A stretch of DNA of 64,000 nt from Morganella morganii (GCF_019402645.1 NZ_VKKS01000001.1:645511-709510); one strand, 5' to 3'. Shown: positions 52,268-62,888, counted from the first letter of the stretch. The notes: a model not told the origin generated them from the letters alone. Program-made: numbers and translations.

Positions 52268-52975
52268 TCAGAGTGTCAGAGCCGTTTCCAGCGCCAGCTC
52301 GATCATATTGTGCATCGTGTTCTGACGCTGACCGATAGTCAGTTTACCGCCGTTTTTAATATGATCAGATGTGGTGAGTATCGCCAGTGCCCGTGCCCCC
52401 AGCTCTGCCGCGACGGTATACAGCCCGGCGACTTCCATATCCACCCCGAGAATACCGTACTTCTCCATCACCGCAAACAGCTCCGGGCGGGTGGTATAAA
52501 ACAGATCAGCGGTGAACACATTGCCGGTTTTGACCGGTAATTGCAGACGTTCAGCTGTTTTCACCGCAGATGCAAGCAGATCCCAGTCCGCCAGCGCAGC
52601 CAGGTCGTTGCCGTAAAAACGGTCACGGTTAACTTTGGAATCGGTACTTGCGCCCATGGCAATCACTACATCCATCAGTGACACATCATCCCGTACCGCA
52701 CCGCAGGTACCGATACGGATCAGGTTTTTCACACCGAAATCCTGAATTAACTCATAAGCATACATTGAAATTGAGGGGATACCCATGCCGTGGGCCATCA
52801 CCGAAATCCGTTTGCCTTTGTATTCTCCGGTATAACCCAGCATATTGCGCACACTGTTTACTTCCCGCGCCTGCGATAAATAATGTTCAGCAATAAACTT
52901 GGCGCGCAGGGGATCTCCGGGCATAATAATGGTTTCTGCGAAATCGTTTGCGCTTGCCTGAATTGCAACTGCCAT
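52268..52975 (-). CDS. deoD: Purine nucleoside phosphorylase DeoD
   Basis: Hexameric phosphorylase cleaving purine nucleosides to base and ribose 1-phosphate. The 235-residue protein has the N-terminal phosphate/nucleoside site [16 protein letters not shown], the family signature [32 protein letters not shown], and the catalytic Asp in TTSDHI. Length as in E. coli (239). It is divergent from a nucleoside transporter, an obvious functional pair, rather than in a deoCABD operon. Confidence 0.96.
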   Translation of the reverse strand: MAVAIQASANDFAETIIMPGDPLRAKFIAEHYLSQAREVNSVRNMLGYTGEYKGKRISVMAHGMGIPSISMYAYELIQDFGVKNLIRIGTCGAVRDDVSLMDVVIAMGASTDSKVNRDRFYGNDLAALADWDLLASAVKTAERLQLPVKTGNVFTADLFYTTRPELFAVMEKYGILGVDMEVAGLYTVAAELGARALAILTTSDHIKNGGKLTIGQRQNTMHNMIELALETALTL

Positions 52976-53106
52976 AAAAGCACTCTCCTCTCAATCAAAC
53001 CGTGTGAAGGGTCGGTATTTGTTGGTCAGCATGTTAACACGGTTTGGTTTTTATGCCGCCGCTGCCGGCGGATTTTTCACTCAGGGTTTTTACCGGATTA
53101 CACACT

Positions 53107-54375
53107 ATGAATACAGCAATCGGAATTCTCGGGATCGTGATACTGCTGGGAATAGGTTATTTACTGTCTGAAAACCGCCGCGCGATTAATCTGCGCACGG
53201 TAATACTGGCCTTTACCATTGAACTGGCGCTGGGCGGATTAATTCTCTACTCCCCGGCCGGGCAGCACGTTTTATTTGTGATGGCGGAAGCGGTCACCAC
53301 GGTGATCAATTTCAATAATGCCGGAACATCCTTTATTTTCGGCGGACTGGTTTCTGACAAAATGTTTGAGGTATTCGGCAGCGGCGGGTTTGTGATAGCG
53401 CTGCGCGTATTGCCGATCATTGTCTTTTTCTCTGCGCTGTCAGCGGTACTTTATTACCTGGGGATTATGCAGATCCTTGTGCGCTGGGTCGGCGGGGCGT
53501 TACAGCGTCTGCTGAAAACCAGCCGGGCAGAATCGATGAACTCGGCGGCCAATATTTTCCTCGGCGTGACTGAAGCCCCCTTGCTGGTCAAACCCTATCT
53601 TAACAGCATGACCCGCTCAGAACTGTTTGCTGTACTGTGCGGCGGACTGGCATCTATTGCCGGTACGATGCTGGTGAGCTATGCGTCTCTGGGGGTGAAA
53701 ATGGAATACCTGCTGGCTGCGTCCTTTATGGCGGCGCCGGGCGGGTTACTGTTTGCCAAACTGATGATCCCGGAAACGCAGCCGACCGCAGATGAATCCA
53801 ATGCCAAACCGGTGCAGGAAAACCGTCCGGCGAATATTATTGACGCGGCGGCAGAAGGGGCGATTAACGGCCTGAATATGGCTCTGGCGGTCGGTGCGAT
53901 GCTGCTGGCATTTGTCAGCCTGGTGGCCCTGTTAAACGGATTACTCGGCGGCGTCGGCGGCTGGTTCGGCCTGCCGGATCTGAGCATGGAACTGATCCTC
54001 GGTTATCTGTTGTCACCGCTGGCGTGGCTGATGGGGATCCCGTGGAATGAAGCACTGACATCCGGTGCTATTATCGGGCAGAAAATTGTTATCAATGAAT
54101 TTTTTGCTTATGCCAATCTGGCGGAATACCTGAAGGGGAATGAAGTGGTGGCGGCCACCGGCCTGCCGATGACTGAGCGGACACAGATTATCCTCTCGTT
54201 TGCTCTGTGCGGATTTGCCAACTTCGGTACAGTGGCGATAGCGATTGGCGGCATCGGCAGTCTGATCCCGAACCGGCGCAAAGAGATTGCCACCCTTGGT
54301 ATGAAAGCGCTGGTTGCCGGGGTGTTATCCAACCTGATGGCGGCAACGATTGCCGGGCTGTTTATCGGCAGCTGA
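53107..54375 (+). CDS. Concentrative nucleoside transporter (NupC/NupX family)
   Basis: Inner-membrane nucleoside:cation symporter (CNT family), 422 residues with hydrophobic helices throughout. Family blocks: GTSFIFGGLVSDKMF, SMNSAANIFLGVTEAPLLVKPYL and the C-terminal QKIVINEFFAYANLA...LSFALCGFANFGTVAIAIGGIGSL. The length is nearer NupX/YeiM (416) than NupC (400). The chosen ATG (53107) leaves a 131-bp divergent promoter shared with deoD. The upstream ATG at 53044 would add a non-membrane Pro-rich extension. Confidence 0.92.
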   Translation: MNTAIGILGIVILLGIGYLLSENRRAINLRTVILAFTIELALGGLILYSPAGQHVLFVMAEAVTTVINFNNAGTSFIFGGLVSDKMFEVFGSGGFVIALRVLPIIVFFSALSAVLYYLGIMQILVRWVGGALQRLLKTSRAESMNSAANIFLGVTEAPLLVKPYLNSMTRSELFAVLCGGLASIAGTMLVSYASLGVKMEYLLAASFMAAPGGLLFAKLMIPETQPTADESNAKPVQENRPANIIDAAAEGAINGLNMALAVGAMLLAFVSLVALLNGLLGGVGGWFGLPDLSMELILGYLLSPLAWLMGIPWNEALTSGAIIGQKIVINEFFAYANLAEYLKGNEVVAATGLPMTERTQIILSFALCGFANFGTVAIAIGGIGSLIPNRRKEIATLGMKALVAGVLSNLMAATIAGLFIGS

Positions 54376-54410
54376 GTAATAAAACCGGGGAGGATCTTCC
54401 CGGTTCACTG

Positions 54411-54505
54411 ATAGCGGGAAAAACGAAAAGTCGCGGTGAATACAGTCCCTGTACGCTCAGGCTCGCCATCCATGGCTCGCATGCTTTTCGTTCTTTTACC
54501 CGCTA
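54411..54505. repeat. Long inverted-repeat element between convergent genes
   Basis: Arms of 21 and 24 bp, GATAGCGGGAAAAACGAAAAG at 54411 and its near-complement from 54482 to 54505, enclose about 50 bp that contain a smaller near-palindrome GCCATCCATGGC. A separate stem ACCGGG/CCCGGT at 54384-54404 just before it may be the transporter terminator. Confidence 0.75.
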
Positions 54506-54544
54506 TCGCAAACCTCGCATATCAGACGATTAACGGGAGCAGGA

Positions 54545-55552
54545 TTACTTATAATCCCCCTGCAGATAACGGTAAAAAGAAGGATTTACCCAAACTTTTT
54601 CGCTTGTTACCTGCATCCCGCTTTTTGCTTTGCGGATATTTTCCGCCTGTTTTTCCGCATTTTCCGGCAGTGCCATCAAATCAGCCTGATAGTGGCCAGC
54701 GGTCACACGGGTTTCGGTCACCTCATCATAGCCCTCCGCCGGTACATAACTGCGGTAGAACGGCTGCCACCAGGCGGCGCGGATAAGCCCTTTCTGGTCA
54801 GCAGTATTTTTTTTGGCGTACTGATCAATCAGGTTCTGAAAGCGGTTACGTTCTTCAACTGACGGAAATTCCAGGTCGAGATTATATTCACTGGCGATCG
54901 CCACTTTTTTGCCGCTTTTCAGCGTGGTAACCGGATAATCCGCCTCACCCCATTCATCCAGATAGAGAAATGCGGACGATTTCGGCGTCAGCTGCACTTT
55001 CGGATCAAACCCTTCGCGGCGCAGCAGGTAAATCAGCTGGGCAGCGTGATCGATATCATTATGGCCGTAGCGGATCATCCGTGTTTTATCAAAACCGGAT
55101 TCCCCGCGGGTATCGACCAGGTTATAGCCGCTGGTATAGCCCTTATCAATAAAGTTATTCAGGGTTTTCAGTGTCGCCGGATCATTCGGGAACACGGCAG
55201 TTTTCCGGGCGGTATACAGGCGCGGCACAATATTCTTATCCGACACATTACCGAGATAGCGGGTATGGCTCTGCTGTTGTGCATCGACAAAGGCCTGAAG
55301 CTTATCACTCTCTGCTGCCGGGTTTTTCAGGTCATCTGCTGTCAGCGCCCCGATGGTGATCATCAGCGCATCGAACCGGTTTGCCTCCGGTTGTTGTGTC
55401 AGTGCGGAAATCTGTGCCGGATTGTAGGTCTCCGCCAGTTCTGTCAGTGCGAGCTTTTCGGCTGCCTGTTGTGAGGTCAGCGCCAGTGCGGGGTGTAAAC
55501 CACTGAAAAAGAATGCAGACAACAACGTGCCGATAAATAAAGGTTTTTGCAT
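54545..55552 (-). CDS. Periplasmic protein of unknown function
   Basis: A 335-residue exported protein: signal peptide (to about ALA, residue 24), then a mixed domain with long helices and tyrosine-rich segments such as RYLGNVSDKNIVPRLYTARK, IDHAAQLIYLLRREGFDPKVQLTPKSSAFLYLDEWG and a C-terminus WVNPSFYRYLQGDYK. I do not recognise the family. It stands alone; the gap upstream contains two small ORFs. Confidence 0.75.
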   Translation of the reverse strand: MQKPLFIGTLLSAFFFSGLHPALALTSQQAAEKLALTELAETYNPAQISALTQQPEANRFDALMITIGALTADDLKNPAAESDKLQAFVDAQQQSHTRYLGNVSDKNIVPRLYTARKTAVFPNDPATLKTLNNFIDKGYTSGYNLVDTRGESGFDKTRMIRYGHNDIDHAAQLIYLLRREGFDPKVQLTPKSSAFLYLDEWGEADYPVTTLKSGKKVAIASEYNLDLEFPSVEERNRFQNLIDQYAKKNTADQKGLIRAAWWQPFYRSYVPAEGYDEVTETRVTAGHYQADLMALPENAEKQAENIRKAKSGMQVTSEKVWVNPSFYRYLQGDYK

Positions 55553-55740
55553 GATTTATCCTGTAAATGCAGCGAACAAACGATTGCATAACCTTATCAC
55601 AGAGTTGAATTTTGAGTGATAAAGTGTCGTGATTTTTTTACACCGGGCAGAGATGAAAAAATGCGCACAGAACCTTGCACGACGAAGCGGGATGAGTAAG
55701 ATACGCGGTACGTGATAGTCATCACGGTTTTGGAGAGACT

Positions 55741-55815
55741 ATGAAAGCGTTTTACCGTAAGTTTATAAAAAAAATCGATCAGTTTTCCGCTCTTATTCCG
55801 ATGCGTTTTTTCTGA
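55741..55815 (+). CDS. Possible 24-residue small protein
   Basis: ATG at 55741 with a well-placed GGAGAG ribosome binding site opens a 24-codon frame beginning MKAFYRKFIKKID, a basic amphipathic peptide ending in MRFF. It overlaps the 3' end of a small ORF on the other strand. Size and charge resemble known small basic peptides, but no family is recognised. Confidence 0.35.
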   Translation: MKAFYRKFIKKIDQFSALIPMRFF

Positions 55816-55936
55816 TCCGGCGTTCCCGTCTCTCCCTGCGCGTCATATGAACGGCGCGCTGTACCTGAATAAACAGCCGCAGCGCCTGCCGGCGGGTAAA
55901 CAGCGGATGTTGCCAGTGTAACAGGGTGAAATACAT
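55793..55936 (-). CDS. Possible 47-residue basic small protein
   Basis: The frame begins MYFTLLHWQHPLFTRRQ after a strong GGAGG with 6-base spacing and ends in a highly basic tail (MTRRERRERRIRKNASE). It lies downstream of the permease gene on the same strand, 80 bp after its stop. Such a tail could bind nucleic acid, or the ORF may be fortuitous. Function unknown. Confidence 0.45.
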   Translation of the reverse strand: MYFTLLHWQHPLFTRRQALRLFIQVQRAVHMTRRERRERRIRKNASE

Positions 55937-56015
55937 GATTTGCCTCCCGGCAGATCAGAGAGAACCGCTGCACAAGCGGCCGGAGCATTATCTGCATCCG
56001 GCCGTCTGTAACCTC

Positions 56016-57284
56016 TTATTTAAATGTCGGCAGCCAGCCGAACACGTCCAGAATCACCGTCAGATACACAACCGCACCACAGACAATCACCAGATTCAGT
56101 ACCGCGTTATTACACGGTGAGCGGTAAATGGTATCGCTGTCGCTGTAGCGTTTGCGGGAGGCTTTTATCAGGAACGGCGGTAAAATCACACTCCAGATGG
56201 TAAAGGCCAGACCGGCATAACCGATGGCATAAACGAATCCGTTCGGGAAGAAGAAACACACCACAGCCGGTGGCAGATAAGTGACGACTGCAGTTTTGAA
56301 ACGGCCGGCGCTGTCATTTTTAAAGTTCAGCAGGTCGGCAATATAGTCAAACAGGCCGAGTGTTGCTGCCAGCAGAGAACTGGCCACTGCAAAGTTACCG
56401 AAGAATGTCAGGATCAGATCCATGGTTTTCCCTGACATCACGCCACCGATAGCCTCAACGAACACATCAATGTTCCCGCCTTTGGCAATAATCGGGGAGA
56501 AATTGGCACGGCTGATGTTGCCCATCGTGACACCCAGCCAGAAGATATACAACAGCACCGCAAATATTGTCCCGATAATGATTGAACGGGTAATAAAACG
56601 GAACTTTGGTTTGCCGTATAACTTCACCAGGCTCGGCACGTTACCATGGAAGCCGAACGAAATAATGCAGAATGGCAGTGTCATCAGAACATAAGGCAGA
56701 TATTTTGTTCCGGGTATTGCTACCGATGCGGAATCCAGCAGGTTGGCAATTTCTACGTGCGCGACCAGACCGGAGAAGGTGGCAAAGAACGCAATAAACT
56801 TACCGAAAATTAAAATAGTGGTAATACGTCCGACCCATAATGAACTGTACCAAACAATCGCGGCCACCAGACAGGCGACAATTACGACTGCTGCTTTTAT
56901 CGGCAGAGCGACACCGGTATATTTCAATATCGTCTGAGCCAGAACAGCGGATGACCCGGATATATAGGCATATGTCAGAATATAGAGTACAAACCCGAAG
57001 GAGATACCCACGACAATATTCCATTTTTTGCCCAGTAACTCTGTTGTAAAGGTATTAAAGCTGGCGCCCGGTTCAAAATGCAGGTTAACTTCAACTAACA
57101 TCAGACCGGTCAGTAACATCATAATTGAAACTAAAATCAAAATAACAGCGGCACCGGAAAACCAGACTCCGGCCATCGCAATAGGTAAAGAAAACATACC
57201 GCCGCCAACGACTGTTGCTATAACAAGCATGGTTCCGCTGGTCAGTCCGGGTGATTTATTTGTATCGGCACTATGAATACTCAT
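56016..57284 (-). CDS. Aromatic amino acid permease (Mtr/TyrP/TutB family)
   Basis: Inner-membrane aromatic amino acid:proton symporter of the HAAAP family, 422 residues and about 11 helices. It begins with the family block SGTMLVIATVVGGGMFSLPIAMAGVWF and has PFCIISFGFHGNVPSLVKLYGK and FFGNFAVASSLLAATLGLFDYIADLL. It lies directly downstream of tpl, the position of tutB (tyrosine transporter) in Erwinia herbicola, so tyrosine uptake for tyrosine phenol-lyase is the likely role. A terminator between the two genes would reduce but not abolish co-transcription. Confidence 0.87.
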   Translation of the reverse strand: MSIHSADTNKSPGLTSGTMLVIATVVGGGMFSLPIAMAGVWFSGAAVILILVSIMMLLTGLMLVEVNLHFEPGASFNTFTTELLGKKWNIVVGISFGFVLYILTYAYISGSSAVLAQTILKYTGVALPIKAAVVIVACLVAAIVWYSSLWVGRITTILIFGKFIAFFATFSGLVAHVEIANLLDSASVAIPGTKYLPYVLMTLPFCIISFGFHGNVPSLVKLYGKPKFRFITRSIIIGTIFAVLLYIFWLGVTMGNISRANFSPIIAKGGNIDVFVEAIGGVMSGKTMDLILTFFGNFAVASSLLAATLGLFDYIADLLNFKNDSAGRFKTAVVTYLPPAVVCFFFPNGFVYAIGYAGLAFTIWSVILPPFLIKASRKRYSDSDTIYRSPCNNAVLNLVIVCGAVVYLTVILDVFGWLPTFK

Positions 57285-57375
57285 AATAAAAGTTTCCTAT
57301 TAATGATAAATATCACCAACAGCATTCATATTTATCGATTTTATTTGTTCTTTATTGTTATAGGGATGCAGAGAC

Positions 57376-57404
57376 AAAAAGGCCCCATTAAAATAATGAG
57401 GCCT
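57376..57404 (-). terminator. Terminator between tpl and the permease gene
   Basis: On the minus strand a stem GGCCTCATTA / AATGGGGCC with one mismatch is followed by TTTTTGT, 15 bp after the tpl stop. Confidence 0.85.
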
Positions 57405-57418
57405 CTGTCATCAGATAA

Positions 57419-58807
<1,389 letters not shown>

Positions 58808-59055
58808 TTATAATAATAACTCGATAATTTACACAGGCATTTATCTGTTTATAAATTTCATGCCTTGTGAATGATATAGCATTTGTAAATCCGGTAGTGT
58901 TCTTGTCTTAATTCAAATTTATTTTTTTCTTTCTGTTGTTTCTTTTGCTGCCATCCTTCTCGTTTGGCGTGAAATCATCATGCGTGAAAAAAAATGAAAA
59001 GGGAATGGGGGAGGTATAAATAAGAGAAAGGTGTATTAGGTTCGGGTGTAAACCG

Positions 59056-59071
59056 GGTGATCTGTATCACT
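59056..59071. promoter_or_regulatory. CRP-like site upstream of tpl
   Basis: GGTGATCTGTATCACT keeps GTGA-N6-TCAC, the symmetric core of the CRP consensus. Centre about 274 bp upstream of the tpl start codon. tpl of related bacteria is activated by CRP, so this is a plausible site. Confidence 0.6.
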
Positions 59072-59283
59072 TAAATTTAAATAATTATTTATATTCAATT
59101 AATTGCGCTTGTTAATGTCTTGTTGTGTATTTATGTGAAATATACGTAAATCTCATTATTAAATTACGGTGTAAATATGAATAATTCAATGCTGTCGGGC
59201 AGTTATACTGCAATGAAAAGCGATTTTATTATGCGTGGCTTTATACAGATTAAGAAAATGTAAATAAGGATATAAAGTGAAAA

Positions 59284-59301
59284 TTTAAATCTATCTTTAC
59301 A
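59284..59301. promoter_or_regulatory. TyrR-box-like site upstream of tpl
   Basis: TTTAAATCTATCTTTACA fits TGTAAA-N6-TTTACA at 11 of 12 fixed positions. It lies about 500 bp before tpl; TyrR activates tpl from distant boxes in Citrobacter and Erwinia. Confidence 0.5.
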
Positions 59302-60082
59302 GGATGAATAAAAAACGGATGAAAAGTTCTGTTCTGATTTAATCAAAATTATGCACCAAGAACATTAAGTCAATAATTAACATTAGAATATTTTATAAAT
59401 TACAATGATTATAATAACTTTTGTTTCTATTGATCATACGGAAAAACGTTATGATTTATTGAATCCTTCAACTGAAACCCGGAATAAAAATAAAAATGTG
59501 ACGCAGTCAGGATAAATTTGATGATAAAGATCACATTGATAGTGTTACGTTACATGAATGAAAAGTAAGCGACAGCAGGGAATAACAAAGATATTTAATT
59601 AAAGTAGTGAATTGTTATGCAATCCTTAGCATGGCATTTTGGTGATCAAAGTCACGGTTTTACATTTGCAGTCATGTTAGTGAAGTAAAATACTGTACTT
59701 AAATGTTTACACTATTGACGGAATAATAGTAACAGGATATTTGTAATGTACATATTGATTAATATAATTCCATTAATGTTAAAATCTGACTAATTTAAAA
59801 TAATTGAATATTTTAATCAGTTAAAGTTCTATTTGTGGTTATATATTTTAATGAAAAACATATTTATGGGCTATTTGACTTTGGTTGGTGCCGGTGTGAT
59901 TTACAGAAGCAGACATGATTTCATGCATATCCGGTAACAGCCCGCTGAAAACGGAAAATACTGGATTTGTGCATCAGATCACGCAAGGATGGCGTGAATA
60001 AAGAAGGAAAAACAGACAAACCGGCCGGAATTTCCGTATTTTTCCTTGAAAACCCTGCCGGGCAGGAGTGTAATAATGGTGT

Positions 60083-60158
60083 GCCGGATTAGCTCAGTTG
60101 GCAGAGCAGTTCATTCGTAATGAAAAGGTCACCAGTTCGAATCCGGTATCCGGCACCA
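60083..60158 (+). tRNA. thrW: tRNA-Thr (anticodon CGT), thrW type
   Basis: A 76-base tRNA including CCA. Acceptor stem GCCGGAT/ATCCGGC pairs perfectly, D-arm GCTC/GAGC, anticodon loop TTCGTAA with CGT, and TTCGAAT T-loop are intact. The G27-A43 mismatch also occurs in E. coli thrW. The T-stem has an A-C mismatch (ACCAG/CCGGT, positions 52 and 62). The gene is the classical integration site of P22-like phages, and a P22-type integrase follows 15 bp downstream. Confidence 0.96.
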
Positions 60159-60160
60159 TT
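60112..60160. other. Probable attachment site (att) of the prophage in the tRNA 3' half
   Basis: In P22 the attB core covers the anticodon loop to the 3' end of thrW. The same part of this tRNA, immediately followed by the integrase gene, is the expected left junction. The other junction lies outside the window, so the exact core cannot be read. Confidence 0.65.
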
Positions 60161-60173
60161 ACTTATCAAAGAG

Positions 60174-61337
60174 TTAGCGATTATCTCCCGATGCCAGTTT
60201 TTCACCTTGGGACGTATTTGGGACGTAACTGTCAAAAATGGCATCTATTTGCTTCGCATGTTCGGTAAGATGATTTGGTGCCAGATGGGCATATCTGCGC
60301 ACCATTTCTATCGACTCCCACCCACCCATTTCCTGTAACACTGAAAGCGGGACGCCAGACTGAATCAGCCAGCTTGCCCAGGTGTGTCTCAGGTCGTGGA
60401 AACGGAAATCATCGATGCCGGCTCTTTTTAATGCTGCTCTCCATGCGGTATTAGAATCCGACCTCATCTTTCTTACTGCCGCAACCGGTGTCCCATCATT
60501 CCTATATGACGGTTCCGTGTGGACAAATACCCATTTGTGATGACGACCAATCTGGCTGCGCAAAACCCTGCATGCGGTATCGTTCAGGGCTACACCAATC
60601 GCTTTACCTGATTTACTGTCTTCCGGGTAAATCCATGCCACTTTCCGTTGCATGTCTATCTGCTGCCACTCAAGGTTAAGTATGTTCGAACGACGCAGGC
60701 CGGTTGACAGCGCGAACCTGACGACTGACTTTAATGGCTCAGGACATTCATCAATCAATCTTTTCGCCTCGACAGGCTCAAGCCACCGGACTCTCCGGTC
60801 ACGAATAGAGGGGATTTTTATCACAGGTGACTTTTCTATCCACTTCCATTCTCTTTCTGCCGCTCTGAGTAGCGCCTTAATGAAAGAAAGGTATCGCGCC
60901 TTTGTGGCCGTCGTGACAGGCTTCGCTGTAAACAGCGGCACCTCCTTTCCCTTCCTCTTTGCTGTGTCGGCTTTCCTTCTCCAGCAGTTTTCAGCATGCT
61001 TGTTTGTCATCTTGCTGATGATCTTGTAGATAGCATTCTCGGTTATATCCTTCAGCCGGACACCCTCGAAGTACTCAAGCCAGAAAGCGATAAAGTTCTT
61101 ATCATCCTCTATCGATTTTTTATCTGCTTTTTCCTCAAGCCACCGCAGGCAGGCTTCCTCATAGGTATAGTCCGGGAAGTCTCCTACCTGCTCAATTCGC
61201 CATTGCTCGGCCTTTAATTTGTCGTGCAGCTCCTGGGCTTGCTTCCGGTCGGACGTACCAAGCGACTTTTTAATTCTCTTGCCGCCAGGTGTCGCGAAGT
61301 CGCAATACCAAGAGTTACCACGTTTGAAGATTGACAT
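60174..61337 (-). CDS. int: P22-like tyrosine integrase
   Basis: Site-specific recombinase of 387 residues. N-terminal arm-binding domain ([43 protein letters not shown], about 2-45), core-binding SAM-like domain, and catalytic domain with Arg in [10 protein letters not shown], the HDLRHTW box, and the late Tyr in [13 protein letters not shown]. The pattern follows P22 Int almost residue by residue. Adjacent to thrW, the P22 target, with its stop 15 bp from the tRNA. The start is supported by AGGAG. Confidence 0.97.
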   Translation of the reverse strand: MSIFKRGNSWYCDFATPGGKRIKKSLGTSDRKQAQELHDKLKAEQWRIEQVGDFPDYTYEEACLRWLEEKADKKSIEDDKNFIAFWLEYFEGVRLKDITENAIYKIISKMTNKHAENCWRRKADTAKRKGKEVPLFTAKPVTTATKARYLSFIKALLRAAEREWKWIEKSPVIKIPSIRDRRVRWLEPVEAKRLIDECPEPLKSVVRFALSTGLRRSNILNLEWQQIDMQRKVAWIYPEDSKSGKAIGVALNDTACRVLRSQIGRHHKWVFVHTEPSYRNDGTPVAAVRKMRSDSNTAWRAALKRAGIDDFRFHDLRHTWASWLIQSGVPLSVLQEMGGWESIEMVRRYAHLAPNHLTEHAKQIDAIFDSYVPNTSQGEKLASGDNR

Positions 61338-61534
61338 TTGTGATCTCCTTTCACATCAATCTCGCTCTCGGCGATAGTGTTGATCGGATTACTCAGTGCC
61401 GCAAGGCAGGCTGATTCTGTAAACAGATAGGGTGACTTCTTTTTGAACGGGTCTTTCCGCTGATACGAAATGCGTCCGGCGCGGCACCATGACGTAAGCG
61501 TATCAGGACTTACGCCGATAAATTTAAAGAGCAT
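61214..61534 (-). CDS. xis: P22-like excisionase
   Basis: Small DNA-bending directionality factor; 106 residues from the ATG at 61534, or 119 from a TTG at 61573 that would align better with the P22 Xis N-terminus. It has a MerR/Xis-type winged helix region with [39 protein letters not shown]. It overlaps the integrase gene by 124 bp, as xis and int overlap in P22. Two operator-like repeats lie just upstream. Confidence 0.85.
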   Translation of the reverse strand: MLFKFIGVSPDTLTSWCRAGRISYQRKDPFKKKSPYLFTESACLAALSNPINTIAESEIDVKGDHKCQSSNVVTLGIATSRHLAARELKSRLVRPTGSKPRSCTTN

Positions 61535-61569
61535 TATCTCGGGGTGTGTTCCGTCGATGGAATAACTAT

Positions 61570-61604
61570 ACAAGCATTGCTTTATTAAAACAAGAGTTAC
61601 TTGT
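61570..61604. promoter_or_regulatory. Operator-like repeats upstream of xis
   Basis: ACAAGCATTGCTTTA (61570-61584) and the perfect palindrome ACAAGAGTTACTTGT (61590-61604) share the ACAAG-N5-CTTGT pattern found three times in the cI-cro region. The first differs from the cI-proximal operator ACAAGCATAGCTTTT at two positions. Confidence 0.7.
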
Positions 61605-61726
61605 GTTTAATTTTATGGAAATTCCAATAACACTTGTTATTTGCTTGATTTAACAACCAATTTATTTTCAAAAAATCGTCACGATTGGACGCAGATCACA
61701 CAGGCGGGGGATTACAGGCACAAAAA

Positions 61727-61744
61727 AGCCCTCCGGAGAGGGCT
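61727..61744 (-). terminator. Terminator after the cI-linked cassette
   Basis: On the minus strand AGCCCTC-TCCG-GAGGGCT is followed by a run of six T residues, 20 bp beyond the small HEPN-like gene. It closes the leftward cI transcript before xis-int. Confidence 0.95.
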
Positions 61745-61764
61745 ATTATTCCAGATGGCTGGGA

Positions 61765-62121
61765 TTAAAGGAGTGTCAGTCCTTTTTTTACTAGCAGTAT
61801 TGTGGATTTAGCATCAGTATCATCAATGCTATGATTGAGGTCATAATCAGCAACTTGCCTTTGTTTTTTCGTCTGCTCTAATATCGCTGCCACTTTTCTC
61901 ATAACCATAGGATCTAGTGATTCTTTATTGTTTTCTTTGGTGCTTCGTAAATAGCTTATAACTCCATAATGCGAAGTTGGCGGGCAATGCTTTAGCTCCT
62001 CGCACACAGAATGGTAGAGTGAATAATAAGACCTCGATATGGCATTCCTGCAACTTATTTCATTATTATTTGACAGTACATTTTCGGCAAAATCAAGGAA
62101 GTCGCTTGGCTTTACGCTCAT
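61765..62121 (-). CDS. Small HEPN-like protein of a cI-linked cassette
   Basis: A 118-residue all-helical protein. The run RNAISRSYYSLYHSVCEEL (about 25-43) contains the R-x6-H pattern (Arg30, His37) and the RSYYxxxH motif of HEPN-domain proteins, and the second half has RQVADYDL, also typical. HEPN domains occur in RNase toxins and anti-phage proteins, but also in non-catalytic ones, so activity is only inferred. It overlaps the upstream gene in an ATGA arrangement and is the last gene before a strong terminator, in the same transcription direction as cI. Confidence 0.72.
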   Translation of the reverse strand: MSVKPSDFLDFAENVLSNNNEISCRNAISRSYYSLYHSVCEELKHCPPTSHYGVISYLRSTKENNKESLDPMVMRKVAAILEQTKKQRQVADYDLNHSIDDTDAKSTILLVKKGLTLL

Positions 62122-62888
62122 AATGAAGCTACCTCCTCACCAGTAAAAGGCTTGAACCATCCGGTGATTCCTCGTTCTAAAAATGAGTCATTTTCGGCAA
62201 TCAACATCGCCAATTCAAAGTCCATGTTTGCAATTATTTCAGGGTCTCTTGTTGAGACCGTAGTTATAAACGCAACTTCACCATGCTCTCTGTCGACATA
62301 GTGCTGGGTGGAAAGCGGTAGAGTTTTTAATTTTTCACACACCTCAAGTATTTGATTATTAATCCAATCAAAATCCTTGTCAGTAATGTTTCCTATCGCC
62401 ATAAAATCACCAAAGTTGTTCACGAAATATTCGTATTGGTCAATTATATGTTGATAGTTAAAATCCTGCAATGGAGGGTTTTTCAGCAACTTCTCCAATT
62501 CGGTCTTTGCCGATTCTTTATCACCAAAGAAAATTGCGGATGGTACTGTAACCACCCGGATCAATTGAGAGGATACATTACCAATCATCCCATAGACATC
62601 GGTGACATATTTTTTTATTTGTTTTGAGCCATTTAAATACGCTAAATAATTCCTCTGCACCCTTTCATTATGAGATTGTAGTGCAACCCTGAATGAGTCA
62701 TTTGCCTTGTTGTAATCTCTGGCTGAAGCATGCGCAAGGGCAATAATCATGTGGCGGATGTCATACCTATCAATTGACTCGGCTTTATGCAGATATTTTT
62801 TTAAAGAAAACTTATCCAGGGTTTCTCCGCTCAATAAAAAAGATATCAACTCATCCTGAAGCTCATTATCTATTGGTTCTGGTATCAT
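62118..62888 (-). CDS. Unknown 256-residue protein directly downstream of cI
   Basis: No family recognised. It is helical throughout with a TPR-like N-terminal part (LAHASARDYNKANDSFRVALQSHNERVQRNYLAYL, about 51-85), no signal peptide or membrane segment, one hydrophobic segment around IRVVTVPSAIFFGDKE, and an acidic C-terminus. It lies 59 bp after the cI stop, on the same strand, and is translationally coupled (ATGA) to the HEPN-like gene. This is where lambda carries rexAB, so expression in the lysogen is expected. A toxin-partner, sensor or antitoxin role is possible but unsupported. Confidence 0.7.
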   Translation of the reverse strand: MIPEPIDNELQDELISFLLSGETLDKFSLKKYLHKAESIDRYDIRHMIIALAHASARDYNKANDSFRVALQSHNERVQRNYLAYLNGSKQIKKYVTDVYGMIGNVSSQLIRVVTVPSAIFFGDKESAKTELEKLLKNPPLQDFNYQHIIDQYEYFVNNFGDFMAIGNITDKDFDWINNQILEVCEKLKTLPLSTQHYVDREHGEVAFITTVSTRDPEIIANMDFELAMLIAENDSFLERGITGWFKPFTGEEVASL

